Source: Methanomethylovorans sp.
GTDB lineage: Archaea; Halobacteriota; Methanosarcinia; Methanosarcinales; Methanosarcinaceae
Assembly (NCBI GenBank): GCA_020854785.1
Contig: JAHFZE010000201.1
Span: 1-21,052, forward strand
Direction: 5' to 3'
DNA length: 21,052 nt
A program made the translations under genes and the position numbers. How positions within the stretch are numbered: the stretch's first letter is position 1; each line of letters begins with the position of its first letter. Shown here in pieces: positions 1 to 6,970 of the stretch. The notes under the pieces are model-generated. The model searched no databases. It saw only the letters and a list, made by a program, of their open reading frames with translations, and was not told where the DNA came from.

Positions 1-1
1 G

Positions 2-436
2 GGATGGCTCCCTTATCCATATTCTATCGACGATGCTAGGAAATTCATTCACCTTGTTAAACACAGCGAAGGTATTTCCAAAGCTTTCGTCATTGTTATA
101 AACGGTGTTGTGGCAGGTAGCATAGCTGCGTATTTTAAGGAGAATGTACATCGAAAGAATGCAGAACTGGGTTATTATCTGGCTGATGAATTCTGGGGGA
201 AAGGTATCATGACAAAAGTGATAAGGTGTATGACAGAATACCTGTTCTGTAACTTTGATATTATCAGGGTTTACGCGCAGCCTTTTGCAGAAAATACATC
301 TTCAAGGAGAGTTATTGAAAAAGCAGGCTTCAGGCTTGAAACCGTCCTTAAAAGCAATATTATCAAAAACGATGGTGTGCAGGATGGCTGCATATATGCT
401 GTCCTTAACGATGAGTCTGAAACTAACCTGAAGTAA
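2..436 (+). CDS. GNAT-family N-acetyltransferase (5' partial)
   Basis: The reading frame is open to the left edge of the window, so the N-terminus is missing. A GTG at 110 is only an internal codon, because the upstream codons already read as family sequence (LPYPYSIDDARKFI, typical of RimJ/RimL-like proteins). The acetyl-CoA binding region is visible as GYYLADEFWGKGIMTKV, followed by the C-terminal block NTSSRRVIEKAGF, which is characteristic of this subfamily. Such enzymes transfer an acetyl group from acetyl-CoA to a protein N-terminus or a small amine; the substrate cannot be told from sequence. It ends 19 bp before the converging radical SAM gene. Confidence 0.85.
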   Translation, partial: GWLPYPYSIDDARKFIHLVKHSEGISKAFVIVINGVVAGSIAAYFKENVHRKNAELGYYLADEFWGKGIMTKVIRCMTEYLFCNFDIIRVYAQPFAENTSSRRVIEKAGFRLETVLKSNIIKNDGVQDGCIYAVLNDESETNLK

Positions 437-454
437 TTCCTGCTTCACATCCCT

Positions 455-1435
455 TTATTCCAGATCCGAATGCGGATTCAGATCACATCCGGTACATGGA
501 AGGCACATGGTCTGGAACTTATCGGCTCTCAAACCGTATTCATCCAGTTTCTCACGTAGGAAGCGGGTCAGAAGCATAAGCCTGTTCGCAGCTGGTCTTT
601 CTATGAATACCTCTCCAATTCTCAAGGGATGCGGACTGGCAGCCCTGAGGATAGGGACCACGCCCATGGCCACAAGTTCCTCAATGCCTTTCATGGCAGA
701 CACATCGGTCTCACCCAGACCTATTATGAAATTCGAGCATACTTTATTACGTCCGAAGATCTCCACGCCTTCACGCAGTCCCGCAAGCACATCTTCCAGA
801 CCACCTCCCGGACACACTTTGCTGAAGATTTCCCTGTCCATAGTCTCTACGTTGTATTTGAGTTCATCCGCACCGGCATCCTTGAGCCTGCGGGTGGAGT
901 CGTTTGTGGGATAGACAGAAACGCCTATGGGCACAGTATATATTTCCCTGAGCCTGCGGATAAGCTCTTCAGCTCTGTCAACTTCTTTTTCAGGAGAGGT
1001 CTCTACACCTGATGTGATAGATATTGCACGCATTCTGCCGGTAGCATGGGCCTGAGCTATCATTGAAAGCATCTCGTCCATGGTTTTTACCTTTCCCTGC
1101 AGTTTAGGCACAGGGCAGAACTTGCAGTCAAAGATGCATTTTTCGCACATGGTGATGAAAGCCTGGTCCGGACAATGAATGAGCTCTTCTTCAATGAAGC
1201 CTCGGGCGATCTCTTGGCCATTTCTCGTGAGCAATAGCTCTTCATTTTCTTTTTTACCTTTTAGAGGAGATTTGCAGTTGATCCCGAGGCGTACCCGGTG
1301 ACCGCCGGAACTAAAGAAAAAGGCCTTTTTGCCTGCACCGGGACCTGCAGTGGGTAATGTGGTGCGGCCCAGCAGGCAGGGATCCATATCCACGGCACCT
1401 GCGGCAATAAGTTCTGCTTTTATTTCGGGTTTCAT
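455..1435 (-). CDS. Radical SAM protein, biotin-synthase-like, with extra C-terminal cysteines
   Basis: The 326-residue protein carries C100-x3-C104-x2-C107, the motif that binds the SAM-cleaving [4Fe-4S] cluster, with one more cysteine at C97. Downstream sequence (GVETSPEKE, YNVETMDREIF, FIIGLGET) fits the TIM barrel of the biotin synthase/lipoyl synthase-like branch. The last residues contain C311-x2-C314-x2-C317, which could bind an auxiliary iron-sulfur cluster or act as a sulfur source. About 90 residues precede the radical SAM motif, longer than in biotin synthase. The start is the ATG at 1435, with GGTAAT just upstream. It stands alone with no pathway neighbours, so the substrate is unknown. 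Membership of the superfamily is near certain; the subfamily is tentative. Confidence 0.85.
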   Translation of the reverse strand: MKPEIKAELIAAGAVDMDPCLLGRTTLPTAGPGAGKKAFFFSSGGHRVRLGINCKSPLKGKKENEELLLTRNGQEIARGFIEEELIHCPDQAFITMCEKCIFDCKFCPVPKLQGKVKTMDEMLSMIAQAHATGRMRAISITSGVETSPEKEVDRAEELIRRLREIYTVPIGVSVYPTNDSTRRLKDAGADELKYNVETMDREIFSKVCPGGGLEDVLAGLREGVEIFGRNKVCSNFIIGLGETDVSAMKGIEELVAMGVVPILRAASPHPLRIGEVFIERPAANRLMLLTRFLREKLDEYGLRADKFQTMCLPCTGCDLNPHSDLE

Positions 1436-1677
1436 GCTATTACCGATAAGATTGATGCTTTAGAACTATCTCATGAAATACTTGATACTTTCTGTTCCAA
1501 AGCCTGGTTAGAAAAAAGCTCAAATTTTCACGATAGATTTTTCTTAAGTATTAAAAAACAAGTAATATGTAAAGCAGGCAAAACAAAAAGAAAGAATTGA
1601 TATAATAGAAAATGTATTTACTAATGAAAAACGAATATTAATCGATTGATCAATTTGAAAAGAATGGGCCCTTTGTA

Positions 1678-2133
1678 GTGGGAAAGGGAAAGGTGGTGAC
1701 AAAAACGTCAACTGGGCTACAAGCAAGTTCAACAGTTTATGCGCTATCAAAAGAAGTTAAAAGACCAATAGGAGTTTACGTAGCAATTGTATTATTACTG
1801 CTGGGTGCACTTGGGAACTTGTTTCTGATCATACCCGAGATACCTGCTTATATTTTCGGAAAACTGGTATATGGCGTCTTAGGAGCTTTCATAGGTCTTA
1901 TATTCGGGGGCATGGGTATAGCCCTGGGATATGGCTTCTACAAGCTTAAAAAGATCGCATGGACAGTTGGAATGCCATGGCTTATATTTGAAGCTATCAA
2001 TGGTTTCCTCTCGTTGTTGGTCATTACACCAATAGCAATTGGTTCTCTTGCATTGATAGCGCTTGGTTCTTTGGTAACATCCATACCTGTCATCCTGTAC
2101 ATCAATTTCAAAAAAGAATGTTTTATTTGCTGA
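1678..2133 (+). CDS. Small integral membrane protein, unknown function
   Basis: I do not recognise this gene. The product has about 25-30 hydrophilic N-terminal residues and then four hydrophobic stretches (roughly residues 31-52, 65-90, 93-116 and 118-142), ending in a short tail NFKKECFIC. The second stretch is glycine-rich (GAFIGLIFGGMGIALG), which suggests close helix packing. The start is uncertain: GTG codons occur at 1678, 1693 and 1696, and the purine-rich GGGAAAGG before the last two makes them at least as likely. A 240 bp AT-rich region without a gene lies upstream. It is followed closely by the methyltransferase gene, which has its own TATA element, so they need not be co-transcribed. 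Confidence 0.65.
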   Translation: MGKGKVVTKTSTGLQASSTVYALSKEVKRPIGVYVAIVLLLLGALGNLFLIIPEIPAYIFGKLVYGVLGAFIGLIFGGMGIALGYGFYKLKKIAWTVGMPWLIFEAINGFLSLLVITPIAIGSLALIALGSLVTSIPVILYINFKKECFIC

Positions 2134-2174
2134 AAGTACTTACAGGTACAGATAGCAACCAAATGGACCTATGG

Positions 2175-2192
2175 TGTCCTGAATACAGGACA
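2175..2192 (+). terminator. Hairpin after the membrane-protein gene
   Basis: TGTCCTG (2175-2181) and CAGGACA (2186-2192) form a perfect 7 bp stem with loop AATA, followed by a T-rich stretch at 2197-2203. It lies 42 bp after the membrane-protein stop codon. The T-rich stretch is also part of the TATA element of the next gene, so terminator and promoter appear to overlap. Confidence 0.5.
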
Positions 2193-2196
2193 TCTG

Positions 2197-2206
2197 TATT
2201 TTTAAA
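2197..2206 (+). promoter_or_regulatory. TATA element for the methyltransferase gene (leaderless)
   Basis: TATTTTTAAA is centred about 26 bp before the ATG at 2228, the usual archaeal TATA-to-start-site distance. The only Shine-Dalgarno-like GAGG (2207-2210) lies 17 bp before the ATG, too far to serve it. The transcript therefore probably starts at or next to the start codon. Confidence 0.45.
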
Positions 2207-2227
2207 GAGGGTCACACAATAACCATT

Positions 2228-3034
2228 ATGGCATCGAACGATTATGTTCACGGATATTCAGACAGGGAGGCCTTAAGACTACACGATCAGGCAACTACAC
2301 TGGAGGCACTACTGCATGGCGATACTCTTTATCAGCCCGCAGAAAAAGTGCTGGAAGCCGGATGTGGTATAGGTGCGCAGACTGTCATACTCTCTAAGAA
2401 CAGCCCGCATGCTGACATCACTTCCATTGATATTTCCGAGAACTCACTTAAAACTGCCCAGCAGCGTGCCAGGGACCGTAGTATTTCCAATGTGACCTTT
2501 AGGCAGGCAGATATATTCGATCTGCCTTTTGAGGATGAGAGATTTGATCATGTGTTCGTGTGCTTTGTGCTGGAACATCTGGAGCAACCTCTGAAAGCCC
2601 TGCAGAAACTTAAAAGGGTGCTGAAAAAAGGCGGAACCATAACTGTCATTGAAGGCGATCATGGCTCATGCTTCTTTCACCCAGAGACCGAGGCGGCACT
2701 TCAGGCATGGAGAAGTCTGATTGTCTCACAGGCCATGCTCGGCGGTAATTCCCTTGTGGGCAGGCAGGTTTATCCATTGCTCAGGAAAGCGGGTTTCAGG
2801 GACGTGGAAGTTTCTCCCCGCATGGTCTACAGCGATGCCAGCCGTCCGCACATGGAAGAAGGTTTCGTTAGACTGACAATAATACCCATGATTGAAGGTG
2901 TAAGAGAAAAAGCAATTGAAATGGGTATCATCGATGCTAAGACATTTGATAAAGGGATCGAGGATCTGCACAGAACGGCATCGCAAGACGGGACTTTTAA
3001 TTATATGTTCTTTAAGGGTGTGGGGATTAAATAA
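2228..3034 (+). CDS. Class I SAM-dependent methyltransferase (UbiE/type-11-like)
   Basis: Motif I of the SAM-binding Rossmann fold reads LEAGCGIGAQ (residues 42-51), with the acidic residue that binds the SAM ribose at D68 in TSIDIS. Motif II/III follows as QADIFDLPFEDERFDHVF and CFVLEHLEQP, then LKRVLKKGGTI. The C-terminal third (residues 150-268) is probably the substrate-binding part and carries no motif I know. The 268-residue length is normal for small-molecule methyltransferases of this group. The start at 2228 agrees with the leaderless TATA spacing. It is monocistronic, so the substrate cannot be inferred from neighbours. Confidence 0.85.
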   Translation: MASNDYVHGYSDREALRLHDQATTLEALLHGDTLYQPAEKVLEAGCGIGAQTVILSKNSPHADITSIDISENSLKTAQQRARDRSISNVTFRQADIFDLPFEDERFDHVFVCFVLEHLEQPLKALQKLKRVLKKGGTITVIEGDHGSCFFHPETEAALQAWRSLIVSQAMLGGNSLVGRQVYPLLRKAGFRDVEVSPRMVYSDASRPHMEEGFVRLTIIPMIEGVREKAIEMGIIDAKTFDKGIEDLHRTASQDGTFNYMFFKGVGIK

Positions 3035-3186
3035 CCCTACTAAACACTTCTGCATATGCTGCATAAGCCGCAAGACCTGCACCGACACATCCAGAGCATA
3101 AATGAATTGGATGTCCTTACAAAATTAGAAAAGAGAAAATACCATGGGCCAAATAGATACATATTGTCGAATTAAAAAAGAGCATC

Positions 3187-3205
3187 CGGAGTTTTAAAAG
3201 CTCCG
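3187..3205 (-). terminator. Hairpin downstream of the flavodoxin gene
   Basis: CGGAG (3187-3191) pairs with CTCCG (3201-3205). The enclosed TTTTAAAA is self-complementary, so the stem can extend with one bulged base. It lies 17 bp beyond the flavodoxin stop on the minus strand. No long T-run follows, so its role as a terminator is an inference. Confidence 0.4.
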
Positions 3206-3221
3206 TTACATCTTCGCAATA

Positions 3222-3716
3222 TCAGACCTTTGCCTGTACTTCCTTTGCAAATGCTTTTGCTTTCTGGACCCTGGATGCATCAGGCTGTCCTTTTGTGGAG
3301 GGGCCCATTTCACCAAAGGCTTTCATCTGAGGATCATCGGCCTTTAACAGCATATCGATTATTGGCTGGGCAAGCTCTCCCTGACAATCAAATGCACCAA
3401 GGATGTTTGCACCGGCTGCAGCCTGCTCATAGGACCCGGTCCATGAATGGATGGCCTCGAACCCTTCAGGAACAGCATGTGTCATGAATATGGCAATATT
3501 TTTACCTTTAGTGTTAGCTGATAAAAAATCCTTCACCACTGGCGGAACATCGAACTGCATTATCGGGAATCCTATGAATGCGAGGTCATAGCCCTCAAGA
3601 CCCTTTACCTCAGCTATGGGTTTAATATCCTTTTCCCCTTTAAGTTCGCCATAGATGGCTTCAGCTATCTTCTTTGTGTTTCCGGTCTGACTCATGTATG
3701 TTACTAGTGTTTTCAT
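3222..3716 (-). CDS. Flavodoxin family protein
   Basis: The N-terminus MKTLVTYMSQTGNTKKIAEA is the flavodoxin FMN-phosphate loop (S9-Q-T-G-N-T14) on the first strand-helix unit. The GFPIMQFDVPPVVKDF region corresponds to a loop contacting the isoalloxazine ring. At 164 residues it is the size of a short-chain flavodoxin. It should act as a soluble one- or two-electron carrier or as part of a small flavin reductase. The start at 3716 has GGGGAG about 8 bp upstream. It follows the HxlR regulator gene on the same strand but has its own promoter, and it sits near two more flavin enzymes, which suggests a shared redox role. Confidence 0.85.
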   Translation of the reverse strand: MKTLVTYMSQTGNTKKIAEAIYGELKGEKDIKPIAEVKGLEGYDLAFIGFPIMQFDVPPVVKDFLSANTKGKNIAIFMTHAVPEGFEAIHSWTGSYEQAAAGANILGAFDCQGELAQPIIDMLLKADDPQMKAFGEMGPSTKGQPDASRVQKAKAFAKEVQAKV

Positions 3717-3761
3717 ATTGCATCTCCCCTTATTTGATGTTTATTAAGTATTTGCTGGACA

Positions 3762-3776
3762 TACATATAAGTTTCG
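3762..3776 (-). promoter_or_regulatory. BRE/TATA promoter of the flavodoxin gene
   Basis: On the minus strand CGAAAC (complement of 3771-3776) is followed by TTATATGTA (complement of 3762-3770), a BRE plus TATA arrangement. A transcription start about 25 bp on, near 3741, would give a leader of roughly 25 nt including the GGGGAG ribosome-binding site. Confidence 0.55.
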
Positions 3777-3845
3777 TAAAGTATGCATTATTTCTATGCA
3801 AGTCTTAGTAAAAAGAGCGCGGATCATGATGTTTTGCAAGCTTAT

Positions 3846-4220
3846 TCAATTATCTGCGTTAACCTGTATAGTTGCAATGCACTTCTTACCAAGATATTCT
3901 GCTCCCCATTCCAGCAGTGTTTTTAAGACTGGAAGCACGGTCCTTCCAAGATCTGTTATTGAATATTCGACCTTTGGGGGAATTTCAGGATACATCTTTC
4001 TTGATATCAGGCCGTCACCTTCCAGTTCCCTCAGCTGTTTTGTGAGCATCTTTGGAGATACCTCAGGTATGAGCTGCTGGATCCTATTATAACGTAAAGT
4101 ATCGTTGGCCAGCAGACAGAGTATCATGGGTTTCCATTTGCCTCCTATAACATTCAAGGTTGCCTCGATAGGACAATTACAGTGGTTTTGAATGGCATGT
4201 ACTAATTCCATATTTTGCAC
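3846..4220 (-). CDS. HxlR-family winged-helix regulator, probably redox sensing
   Basis: CPIEATLNVIGGKWKPMIL is the HxlR family signature, followed by the recognition region YNRIQQLIPEVSPKMLTKQL and the wing LISRKMYPEIPPKVEYSIT. The 124-residue length is typical. Members bind DNA as dimers. Members such as YodB and HypR sense electrophiles or oxidants through a cysteine just before the first helix; here C14 and C16 occupy that place. The start is either GTG at 4220 or ATG at 4211. It is divergent from the Isf-like flavoprotein gene and followed by the flavodoxin gene, so it probably controls one or both. The intergenic palindrome at 4232-4242 is a candidate operator. A redox-sensing role is inferred. 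Confidence 0.85.
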   Translation of the reverse strand: MQNMELVHAIQNHCNCPIEATLNVIGGKWKPMILCLLANDTLRYNRIQQLIPEVSPKMLTKQLRELEGDGLISRKMYPEIPPKVEYSITDLGRTVLPVLKTLLEWGAEYLGKKCIATIQVNADN

Positions 4221-4231
4221 AATATCACATC

Positions 4232-4242
4232 AGTAAGTTACT
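4232..4242. promoter_or_regulatory. Palindrome, candidate HxlR operator
   Basis: AGTAAGTTACT is a perfect 5+1+5 palindrome. It lies 12 bp upstream of the regulator start and about 25 bp past the minus-strand TATA at 4260-4272, where transcription of the regulator should begin. A dimer bound there would block its own gene. No binding data exist; this is positional inference. Confidence 0.4.
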
Positions 4243-4256
4243 ATCCTAAATGATTG

Positions 4257-4310
4257 TATGATATATAAATATAGTTAATCAGAATAGAATGGAATTGAAT
4301 AGAATATAAG
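4257..4310. promoter_or_regulatory. Divergent promoter region with a repeated GAATAGAAT
   Basis: ATATATAAATATA (about 4260-4273) can serve as a TATA element toward the regulator, and possibly in both directions. A second TATA-like AATATAAG (4303-4310) lies about 50 bp before the Isf start. Between them the 9-mer GAATAGAAT occurs twice, at 4282-4290 and 4297-4305, 15 bp apart, which could be a second regulator site. The Isf start has AGAGGAGAG as a strong ribosome-binding site. Confidence 0.4.
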
Positions 4311-4357
4311 AACATCCTTAAAAGGTAGTTCATTTCAATATTTTCAGAGGAGAGTAT

Positions 4358-4915
4358 ATGAAGGCTATAGGTATCATCGGAAGTCCGCGCATGAATGGAA
4401 ACACAGCTACACTCGTCAGACAAACAATTGAGTCTGCAGCAGAGACAGGAGCTGAAACAGAGATATTCTATCTCAATGAAATGGAATTCAAAGGCTGTCA
4501 GGGATGTGGCTATTGCAAGATACATGATAGATGCAAGTTACAGGATGATCTGACCCGGGTCCTGGACTCTATTATAAAAGCAGATGCCATCGTGTTTGGT
4601 TCTCCAATATATTTCAGCCAGTTCACAGGCCAGATGCGTCTGTTCCTGGACAGGTGCTATTCTCTTATCAATCCGGATTTCTCTCTCCGCGTCACACCAG
4701 GGAAAAAAGCTGTGCTCGTTGGTTCCCACGGAGCACCAGATGCTGGTATATATGCATCAGTGTTCAATGAGTTCGCAGAGAACATTAAGAATTTCATGGG
4801 CATAGAAACTATCGATACTATCATAGCTGCAGGATATAGTGAGCCTGGTTCAGTGAAAGGGAATGCTGAACTGATGGGCAGAGCACAAGCTGCGGGTTTG
4901 GAACTGACTAACTGA
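4358..4915 (+). CDS. isf: Iron-sulfur flavoprotein (Isf-like), NADPH-dependent FMN reductase fold
   Basis: The N-terminus GIIGSPRMNGNTATL is the FMN-phosphate loop of the flavodoxin-like FMN reductase fold. The compact cluster motif C47-x2-C50-x2-C53-x5-C59 has the spacing of the characterised Methanosarcina thermophila Isf, which binds one [4Fe-4S] cluster and one FMN per subunit. GSPIYFSQFTGQMRLFLDR is the conserved flavin-contacting segment. At 185 residues it matches the family. Isf proteins take electrons from ferredoxin and have been linked to reduction of O2 or H2O2. Divergent from the HxlR regulator, with AGAGGAGAG before the ATG. The stop at 4915 precedes the structured spacer. Confidence 0.88.
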   Translation: MKAIGIIGSPRMNGNTATLVRQTIESAAETGAETEIFYLNEMEFKGCQGCGYCKIHDRCKLQDDLTRVLDSIIKADAIVFGSPIYFSQFTGQMRLFLDRCYSLINPDFSLRVTPGKKAVLVGSHGAPDAGIYASVFNEFAENIKNFMGIETIDTIIAAGYSEPGSVKGNAELMGRAQAAGLELTN

Positions 4916-4920
4916 ACAAG

Positions 4921-4993
4921 TGCTATGGGACACACCGGCCCAGAATGTACCGTATAGATCCGGAAGGAAGCAGGACTTGGGCCGGCATCAGCA
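4921..4993 (+). ncRNA. Structured hairpin resembling SRP RNA domain IV (candidate RNA or relic)
   Basis: The segment TCCGGAAGGAAGCAG (4959-4973) is identical to the tip of SRP RNA helix 8: a GGAA tetraloop on a UCC/GGA stem followed by the AGCA side of the symmetric loop. Below it GTACC (4947-4951) can pair with GGAC with one bulged A, then CCGGCCC (4935-4941) pairs perfectly with GGGCCGG (4979-4985), and TGCTATG (4921-4927) pairs with CATCAGCA with one bulged C. The 5' side of the symmetric loop reads TAGA where CAGG is expected. There is no room for a complete archaeal 7S RNA (about 300 nt) and I see no Alu-domain sequence. It may be a small RNA, a leader element or a degenerate copy. Confidence 0.4.
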
Positions 4994-5040
4994 TAATCTC
5001 TGAAAGAGAGCAGAGCACAGATCGGCTTTATGGAAAACCA

Positions 5041-5116
5041 GCACATTCTGTTTGAACCACAGAGCTCACAGAGAACGAGAATAGTGGTCCACCTTTGTGA
5101 ACTCTGTGCAATGTGC
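5041..5116. repeat. Large imperfect inverted repeat
   Basis: GCACATT (5041-5047) pairs with AATGTGC (5110-5116), and inside it the 16 bp arm at 5058-5073 (CACAGAGCTCACAGAG) pairs with 5093-5108 at 14 of 16 positions. The left side has a 10 nt bulge (5048-5057). The central 19 nt include GTGG-T-CCAC. The CACAGAG wording resembles short dispersed repeats I have seen in prokaryotic intergenic regions, but I cannot confirm other copies from one window. It lies between the SRP-like hairpin and the reductase promoter. Confidence 0.6.
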
Positions 5117-5128
5117 CTGAAAAGAAAG

Positions 5129-5138
5129 AGTTATAACT
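5129..5138 (+). promoter_or_regulatory. Palindromic TATA element of the flavin reductase gene
   Basis: AGTTATAACT is a perfect palindrome preceded by the purine-rich AAAGAAAG, a plausible BRE. Its centre is about 26 bp before the ATG at 5160, so the transcript would have almost no leader, although a weak AGGAAG lies within that interval. Confidence 0.4.
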
Positions 5139-5159
5139 TGTAGGAAGAAACAATTATCC

Positions 5160-6254
5160 ATGTTGTTCGAACCAATAGAAATAGCCGGCATTGAAATACC
5201 TAATCGTTTTGTCCGGTCTGCCACGCATGAATGGATGGCACAACCAGATGGCACACCAACTTCACGCATCGGCGACCTGTACGAGGAACTTGCTCGTAAC
5301 GAGGTAGGACTTATCATAACTGGATATTCCTACGTTAACCCGAAGGGTAAGAGCGACGATCTGCAACAGGGTATCTATGATGACAGGTTCATTGGACCTT
5401 ACAGGGAGATCGTTGCAAGGGTACATGCACATGGTAGTAAGATACTCCTGCAAATAGCGCATGGTGGTCGGCAGACCATGATCACTGTCGATCACCCTTA
5501 TATACTGGCGCCTTCTGCGGTCGTTGAAACCACAAAAGGTATGACACCTGAAGAAATGACCGAGAAAGAAGTGCTGGAAACCATCGAGGATTTTGCACAG
5601 GCCGTCAGGCGTGCAAAGGAAGCCGGATTCGATGGTGTTCAGTTGCATTGCGCTCATGGTTTCCTGCTCAGCAATTTCATATCCCCATACACCAACAGGC
5701 GTAAGGACAGATGGGGTGGTTCCACTGAAAAAAGGACGCAGTTGATCATTGATATAATCTCACGTGCGAGGGAACTGACAGGTAAGGATTATCCCATCTT
5801 CGTTAAGCTAAATGTTACTGATGGTTTTAAACAGGGATCACATAAGCACACTCTTGATGCTCCTGAAAGTATAGAGATAGCAAAGATCCTTGCAGACAAT
5901 GGTGTATGTGCCATAGAGGTCAGTGGTGGTATTGCAGAAGCCGGGGATGAGCTTTTTAAGACAAAGATCGATTCACCACAAAAAGAAGCATATTACAGGG
6001 AATATGCTAAGATGATAAAAGAGCAGGTCGATGTACCCGTGATCCTTGTGGGAGGAATAAGGTCGAAGCAGGTCATGGAAATGCTGCTTAAGGAAGGATA
6101 TGCTGATCTGATCTCCCTGTGCAGACCATTGATATCAGAACCTGATCTGGCGATCAAACTGAAAAAAGGTGAGGTCTATACGGCAAAATGTGTCTCTTGT
6201 AACCTGTGTTCCGATGAAAGCGGTATCAAGTGCAATTATGATTTCACAAAATAA
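5160..6254 (+). CDS. NADH:flavin oxidoreductase, old yellow enzyme family
   Basis: This 364-residue protein is a single FMN-binding TIM barrel. Family residues are visible: LLQIAHGGRQ (Q98) near the flavin, the H163/H166 pair in QLHCAHGFLLSNFISPYTN that binds the substrate carbonyl, and ILVGGIRS plus SLCRPLISEPDL at the phosphate-binding end. The C-terminus carries C344-x2-C347-x2-C350-x7-C358, a likely [4Fe-4S] site as in the longer enoate and dienoyl-CoA reductases, but the FAD/NAD(P) domains of those enzymes are absent. Electrons may therefore come from a partner such as the nearby Isf-like protein or flavodoxin. Such enzymes reduce activated C=C bonds. It converges on the HAD gene with only 5 bp between stops. 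Confidence 0.9.
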   Translation: MLFEPIEIAGIEIPNRFVRSATHEWMAQPDGTPTSRIGDLYEELARNEVGLIITGYSYVNPKGKSDDLQQGIYDDRFIGPYREIVARVHAHGSKILLQIAHGGRQTMITVDHPYILAPSAVVETTKGMTPEEMTEKEVLETIEDFAQAVRRAKEAGFDGVQLHCAHGFLLSNFISPYTNRRKDRWGGSTEKRTQLIIDIISRARELTGKDYPIFVKLNVTDGFKQGSHKHTLDAPESIEIAKILADNGVCAIEVSGGIAEAGDELFKTKIDSPQKEAYYREYAKMIKEQVDVPVILVGGIRSKQVMEMLLKEGYADLISLCRPLISEPDLAIKLKKGEVYTAKCVSCNLCSDESGIKCNYDFTK

Positions 6255-6259
6255 GCACT

Positions 6260-6934
6260 TTATTTTATGCAGGCTTCCGGGATAGCTGAGCGCAGATCGA
6301 GCAGGAGATCTATAAGAAGATCATGGTCCGTGACAACAAGATCTGCCTGATGGAGCTTATCTGACTCCAGATAAGTAGGAACAGCTATGCAGCAAAGACC
6401 AGCAGCCTTCGCAGCCTGCACGCCTACAGGTGCATTCTCGATAACAATGCATTCACTCTTTTGCATAGCCAGCATCTCCACAGCCTTAAGATATGGGTCA
6501 GGAGCTGGCTTGCCATTAACAACATCATCTCCAGTGACCACCACACTGAAAAGTCCGGGATACATTCTTTTCAGAATGTTGTGTACTATTGGTTTGTCTG
6601 AACCGGAAACCACTGCAAGTGTATATCTGTGTTTCAGCACTTCAAGGCATTCAGGCATGCCTTCAAAGGCATGCAGTACAACGATCAAATTGAACTCTGC
6701 AATATATTGTTCAACTATTGCTTCAAGATCGAACCTATCATCATCACTGCCTGCTTTTTCCAGTAGCATGCGTACTATCTCGATGGTCTTTTCTCCTTCT
6801 CTTTCATAGATCATCTGCTGGTCCATGTACACATCTATTTGATCAAAGATGTGTTGCATTGCCTCAACATGGTACGGCATGGAATCCACAAGCACTCCAT
6901 CCAGATCGAATATCAATGTCTTTAACAATGTCAT
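6260..6934 (-). CDS. HAD-superfamily phosphatase (beta-phosphoglucomutase-like)
   Basis: FDLDGVLVDSMPYH contains the nucleophile D10 and the general acid D12 of HAD hydrolases (DxD), with the cap domain inserted after it as in subfamily I. AVVSGSDKP is motif II with its Ser, NGKPAPDPYLKA carries the motif III lysine, and CIVIENAPVGVQAAKAAG is motif IV with E-N where E-D is common. The substrate is probably a sugar phosphate or glycolate-type phosphate. It lies 36 bp after the BASS transporter gene on the same strand, so the two are likely co-transcribed. AAAGGAG touches the ATG at 6934 too closely; the TTG two codons later (6928) has better spacing and may be the real start. Confidence 0.87.
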   Translation of the reverse strand: MTLLKTLIFDLDGVLVDSMPYHVEAMQHIFDQIDVYMDQQMIYEREGEKTIEIVRMLLEKAGSDDDRFDLEAIVEQYIAEFNLIVVLHAFEGMPECLEVLKHRYTLAVVSGSDKPIVHNILKRMYPGLFSVVVTGDDVVNGKPAPDPYLKAVEMLAMQKSECIVIENAPVGVQAAKAAGLCCIAVPTYLESDKLHQADLVVTDHDLLIDLLLDLRSAIPEACIK

Positions 6935-6970
6935 TCTCCTTTATCTGAGTCCGAACATATGAAGGCATCA

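Noticed and set aside
4780..5100. Full-length archaeal 7S (SRP) RNA around the domain-IV-like tip
   Set aside because: An intact RNA would need to begin well inside the Isf gene, whose reading frame is complete to 4915, and no Alu-domain sequence is visible.
5160..6254. Enoate or 2,4-dienoyl-CoA reductase with full electron-transfer domains
   Set aside because: The protein stops at 364 residues just after the cysteine cluster, so the FAD/NAD(P) half is absent; only the old-yellow-enzyme barrel is supported.
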